The position numbers and the translations under genes are program-made. Positions 61,701 through 64,000 of a DNA stretch of 64,000 bases are shown in pieces (the stretch's first letter is position 1; every line of letters begins with the position of its first letter). Under the pieces are notes generated by a model, which saw only the letters and a list, made by a program, of their open reading frames with translations, was not told the origin of the DNA and ran no database searches. The stretch spans positions 12,411,001 through 12,475,000 of the forward strand of contig NW_026974140.1 of NCBI RefSeq assembly GCF_037042905.1, read 5' to 3'. The stretch is from Lytechinus pictus. Taxonomy: Eukaryota > Echinodermata > Echinoidea > Temnopleuroida > Toxopneustidae.

Positions 61701-63693
61701 AGTGGCCCCACGAGGTGTTGATACATTGGCAAATCCGGCAGTTTTTATTCTTGCCCGAAGTGCCGTAATCCTAGATACTGCACCGTTGTATTGACTCCTA
61801 CAATATATTTCAGATATTGATGTTTTGACTTGATAGCTCATTTCTATTCAGGAATACATTTTCTATGTCACCTGTTCATACTAATATGATAATGAAAAAT
61901 GGATTTTAAAAAGCCCTCTTTGGTGGTCTAGCATTAAGTGGCCTGTCCTTTTGATTTTTGTTAATGTTCTAAGTTTTGATTCCATTTTGATTTTTAAGTT
62001 GAATTTTTTTTGCCAAAAACCCGTGAATGTATATTATTTGGCATCGTATTATAATGTAGCTTTTACAATTTTGTTGCATCTACGTGTATTGGGAAATCCA
62101 AGCATACTAAACTGAACAAATCAATCACCCATTTTAATCTGAACCTTTTGCAGAAGGAAGCCACACATGACCCGACGAATTGTGTCTTCAGAAAGTGATT
62201 CATCAGAGTCTATACCAGACCCCTTCATCAACCAACCCTCCCAATCCCGTACTCCCATCGAAAAGACCAAGAAAGAGAAAACAAGGATAGGAGGCTCTGT
62301 TTCAAATAGTGACTCCAAAAAGAACAACTTTGTGCGCCTCAACGGCTCGACTGAATCGTCCGATTTTAGAAGCAAAAGGGCGATCAATGCCCTGACGGGA
62401 GTCAATAACGGCTTTGTGTATCAACTGATAAAAAAGAAGGAGGAGAATTCTGAGGAGGGGGAAAGCGATTGCTCCAAGGATGCTGTCAAGAAGTGCAATG
62501 GATCTTTGGTAGACAGTACATTCAATGAAGAAATACCAGAAGGTATGAACAGTATGTAAGGATATACAATTATTTCTGAGGCATGTGGGGGGTGTTATGA
62601 GTGCCCCCTCGGATCTTGGTTGTCATGAATACCTGATTCTTGTTTCCCTAAAGAGATGATGTTATGCAGTTTGCAAGGTGATAGATTTTGGAGTTCACAC
62701 AGCTAAGGAAACGTTATTGGCCTTTCAGGTTAGGACTTAGTCTGATCTTATGTCTCTTTGTTCATTCTGAACTTCTATGGTCAGTAAGAATACTACTACT
62801 GCTGCTGCTGCTGCTACTACTACTAATAAATTGCCGATTATTTATGGCGTAATGAATTAATACAGCTCTTAAAGGTTACATTACAACAAAAATAGATATC
62901 TTTTTAGATGTCTTTTAAACCATTCTACTGATGTACTAGACTATAGATGAGCTGGCAAACTGTTCCACAATTTGGGACCACAAATGTAAGAGCTAGCTCC
63001 CCCTCCTTTTCTAAACAACTCTTGGAATGTGTAAGGTCGAACTGTGATTAGTGCAATAAGAATTTGATGATTATTTTCCTGTGATCTTAGGTACAGTCAT
63101 TGTACAGCCAGAGGCAGCCTCAGATGGAGAGGAAGACTGGTACAAGAGCAAAGAATTTAGAAAACAGTTTCCCCGAGAGCGGAGAGAAAGAAGAGATGCT
63201 AACAATCAGAGTAAGAAATATTGAATTAACAATAACATGTGAAATCTGCAATTAATTAATCAAATTTTATGACCCTGTTTAAGATTGTAACATTGGCAAA
63301 TTCCATAGATGATACTTATTAAGCAAATGTTAGTATTAATATTATATCTGTAAAAATAAAGTGAAAATAATGATTTACCCAAAATTCCCCTTATATCACT
63401 TTACAAATGCAAGTACCCTGAAAGTACCTCTTTTTAATGCACAAAAAGTAGTTATTTAGATGATTTTCCTACTTGTTCTTCTGTTGATTGGCATTCAGAG
63501 TAAATCCAGATTTTCCCTTTAAAACCGTTTACCATACTTTAAATAAGTTTGTAATGTTTTTTTTCTTTTATCTTTTGCAGATGCTCCTCAAACCATAGAA
63601 TCTGTGTTTTGTACGGCATGCACAACCCAGGTCAACCCATTTGACAAAAGGACTTTCTGCTCTCATCCAATTCTGAGTGTTGTATTTTGTAAG
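58734..63693 (+). CDS. ATRX: ATRX chromatin remodeller, N-terminal exons (3' end outside window)
   Basis: ATRX is a SNF2-family ATPase that, with DAXX, deposits histone H3.3 at heterochromatin. Its N-terminal ADD domain reads H3 tails. Proposed exons: 58734-58754, 59603-59628, 61262-61360, 62154-62542, 63091-63210 and 63581-63693. Together they give 256 residues with all splice phases consistent. The decisive evidence is GTVIVQPE (179-186), followed after a charged stretch by VFCTACTTQVNPF and HPILSVVFCK (from 227). These match the vertebrate ATRX region leading into the first zinc ligands of the ADD domain. The Ser/Asp/Glu-rich stretch before it fits the family's disordered N-terminus. The last three exons are firm. 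The first two, including the start ATG with A at -3 and G at +4, rest only on splice sites and phase. The helicase part lies beyond the window. Confidence 0.85.
59603..59628 (+). CDS. ATRX: Proposed ATRX microexon (26 nt)
   Basis: Sits between TTCATCAG and GTAAGAG. In phase 0 it reads PKVQEGAR plus two bases, which complete an Arg codon with the next exon. Confidence 0.4.
59736..59904. mobile_element. 169-bp mariner-like MITE
   Basis: CAGTCAGACCTGTCTTAGTG on the left; the right end GACAGGTTTTACTG reverse-complements to CAGTAAAACCTGTC. TA lies just before the left end. It sits in a proposed ATRX intron. Confidence 0.75.
60094..61101. mobile_element. 1008-bp hAT-like non-autonomous element with intact target duplication
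   Basis: The ends are CAAGGCTCGACATTA on the left and TAATGTGGAGCCTTG on the right (14 of 15 bases match as inverted repeats). ACATTGG directly flanks both sides (60087-60093 and 61102-61108) as a 7-bp target duplication. Each end carries several GGTGGCCCG motifs. The interior holds open frames of 71-91 residues without a recognisable transposase. Located in an ATRX intron. Confidence 0.82.
61262..61360 (+). CDS. ATRX: ATRX N-terminal exon, basic
   Basis: Reads RKPAFTRKVSTLKSNDSKDG and onwards to VIMP. Acceptor CACTCAG at 61261; donor GT|GTAGGT at 61361, chosen because phase 2 fits the next exon. It gives a second RKP motif (RKPHMTRR) directly across the junction. Confidence 0.65.
62154..62542 (+). 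CDS. ATRX: ATRX exon, Ser/acidic low-complexity region
   Basis: About 130 residues: RKPHMTRRIVSSESDSSES, SVSNSDSKKNNFVRL, KKKEENSEEGESD and FNEEIPEG. Acceptor TTTGCAG and donor AAG|GTATGA. No folded domain; consistent with the ATRX N-terminal region. Confidence 0.82.
62791..62825. repeat. (CTA)/(CTG) microsatellite
   Basis: TACTACTACT followed by five CTG and four CTA triplets, in an ATRX intron. Confidence 0.9.
63091..63210 (+). CDS. ATRX: ATRX exon carrying the GTVIVQPE motif
   Basis: Residues GTVIVQPEAASDGEEDWYKS and on, ending RRERRDANNQ. GTVIVQPE is identical to the vertebrate ATRX segment just before the ADD domain. Acceptor ATCTTAG, phase 1; donor CAGA|GTAAGA. Confidence 0.92.
63581..63693 (+). 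CDS. ATRX: ATRX exon: start of the ADD zinc finger
   Basis: IESVFCTACTTQVNPFDKRT and CSHPILSVVFCK, ending in phase 0 at donor AAG|GTATGA. The CTAC pair is the first zinc-ligand pair of the GATA-like finger. The next ligands after VVFCK are in the following exon, not in this window. Confidence 0.92.
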
Positions 63694-64000
63694 GTATGAT
63701 TTCATATTCTTATATATTAAATGTTATAATTATGCACCTCCACCCAATGCAGTTTATTGAAAGAGGTATTATATAATACAATCCGGTCGTCCATCAATTT
63801 GTCCTTTCTGTATTCATTCTTGCAATTAATAGTGATACCTGTGACAAATCAACTTCATGTATGCATATGTAAGTGAGGATGACCTGATTAGGTTTTAGGG
63901 TCATGAGTTCAAAAGTCCCAGAAGTCTTTACATACATGAAGTTATCTTGTTTGTGTGATAACTTAATACTTGTTTCAAGGCCAACCTCTGAAATGTAGCT
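63694..64000. other. ATRX intron, running off the window
   Basis: Follows donor AAG|GTATGA; no further exon is seen before the right edge. Confidence 0.75.

Noticed and set aside
1-64000. tRNA, rRNA or snRNA genes
   Set aside because: I looked for cloverleaf boxes and conserved RNA stretches by eye and found none convincing.

Overview
The window reads as nuclear DNA of an invertebrate animal: AT-rich, with short phase-matched exons in GT-AG introns, many short TACATGTA palindromes, and many small non-autonomous DNA transposons (MITEs) with TTAA or inverted-repeat ends. The mix of genes and repeat style fits a marine deuterostome, most likely an echinoderm such as a sea urchin. That assignment is an inference from style; no diagnostic marker gene is present.

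Layout: (1) 1-15775 holds no recognisable exon and is best read as a very long intron (or upstream flank) of the next gene. It contains eight copies of a 16-bp motif (2305-4258), a short hairpin and two MITE-like elements. (2) 15776-33986, + strand: 18 exons encode the last 2709 residues of a Dachsous-type giant cadherin. There are about 22 cadherin repeats, a transmembrane helix and a 385-residue tail with Dachsous-specific motifs. Total length and splice phases close exactly in frame. About five N-terminal repeats are missing and must lie left of the window. (3) 33987-40558: 3' UTR/intergenic DNA with a 187-bp duplication, MITEs and microsatellites. (4) 40559-46806, + strand: a UDP-glycosyltransferase locus. 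Two full N-terminal-half exons (40559-41413 and 43279-44136) lie in tandem before one set of three C-terminal exons (45086-46806). Both end with the same donor phase, so both could be spliced to the shared exons, as in the vertebrate UGT1 locus. (5) 46807-58688: repeat-rich gap with a 680-bp fold-back element, a CGCGAAGCG-containing tandem family present in both orientations, TTAA MITEs and homopolymer runs. (6) about 58689-63693, + strand: the 5' end of an ATRX gene (acidic N-terminus, GTVIVQPE motif, start of the ADD zinc finger), running off the right edge.

The three genes are unrelated in function: planar polarity/adhesion, small-molecule glycosylation in the ER, and chromatin remodelling. 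They share only the strand. The most interesting items are the UGT1-like exon arrangement, an altered donor-binding signature in that UGT, paired dibasic cleavage motifs beside the Dachsous membrane span, and the unexplained 16-bp dispersed motif in the first 4.3 kb.
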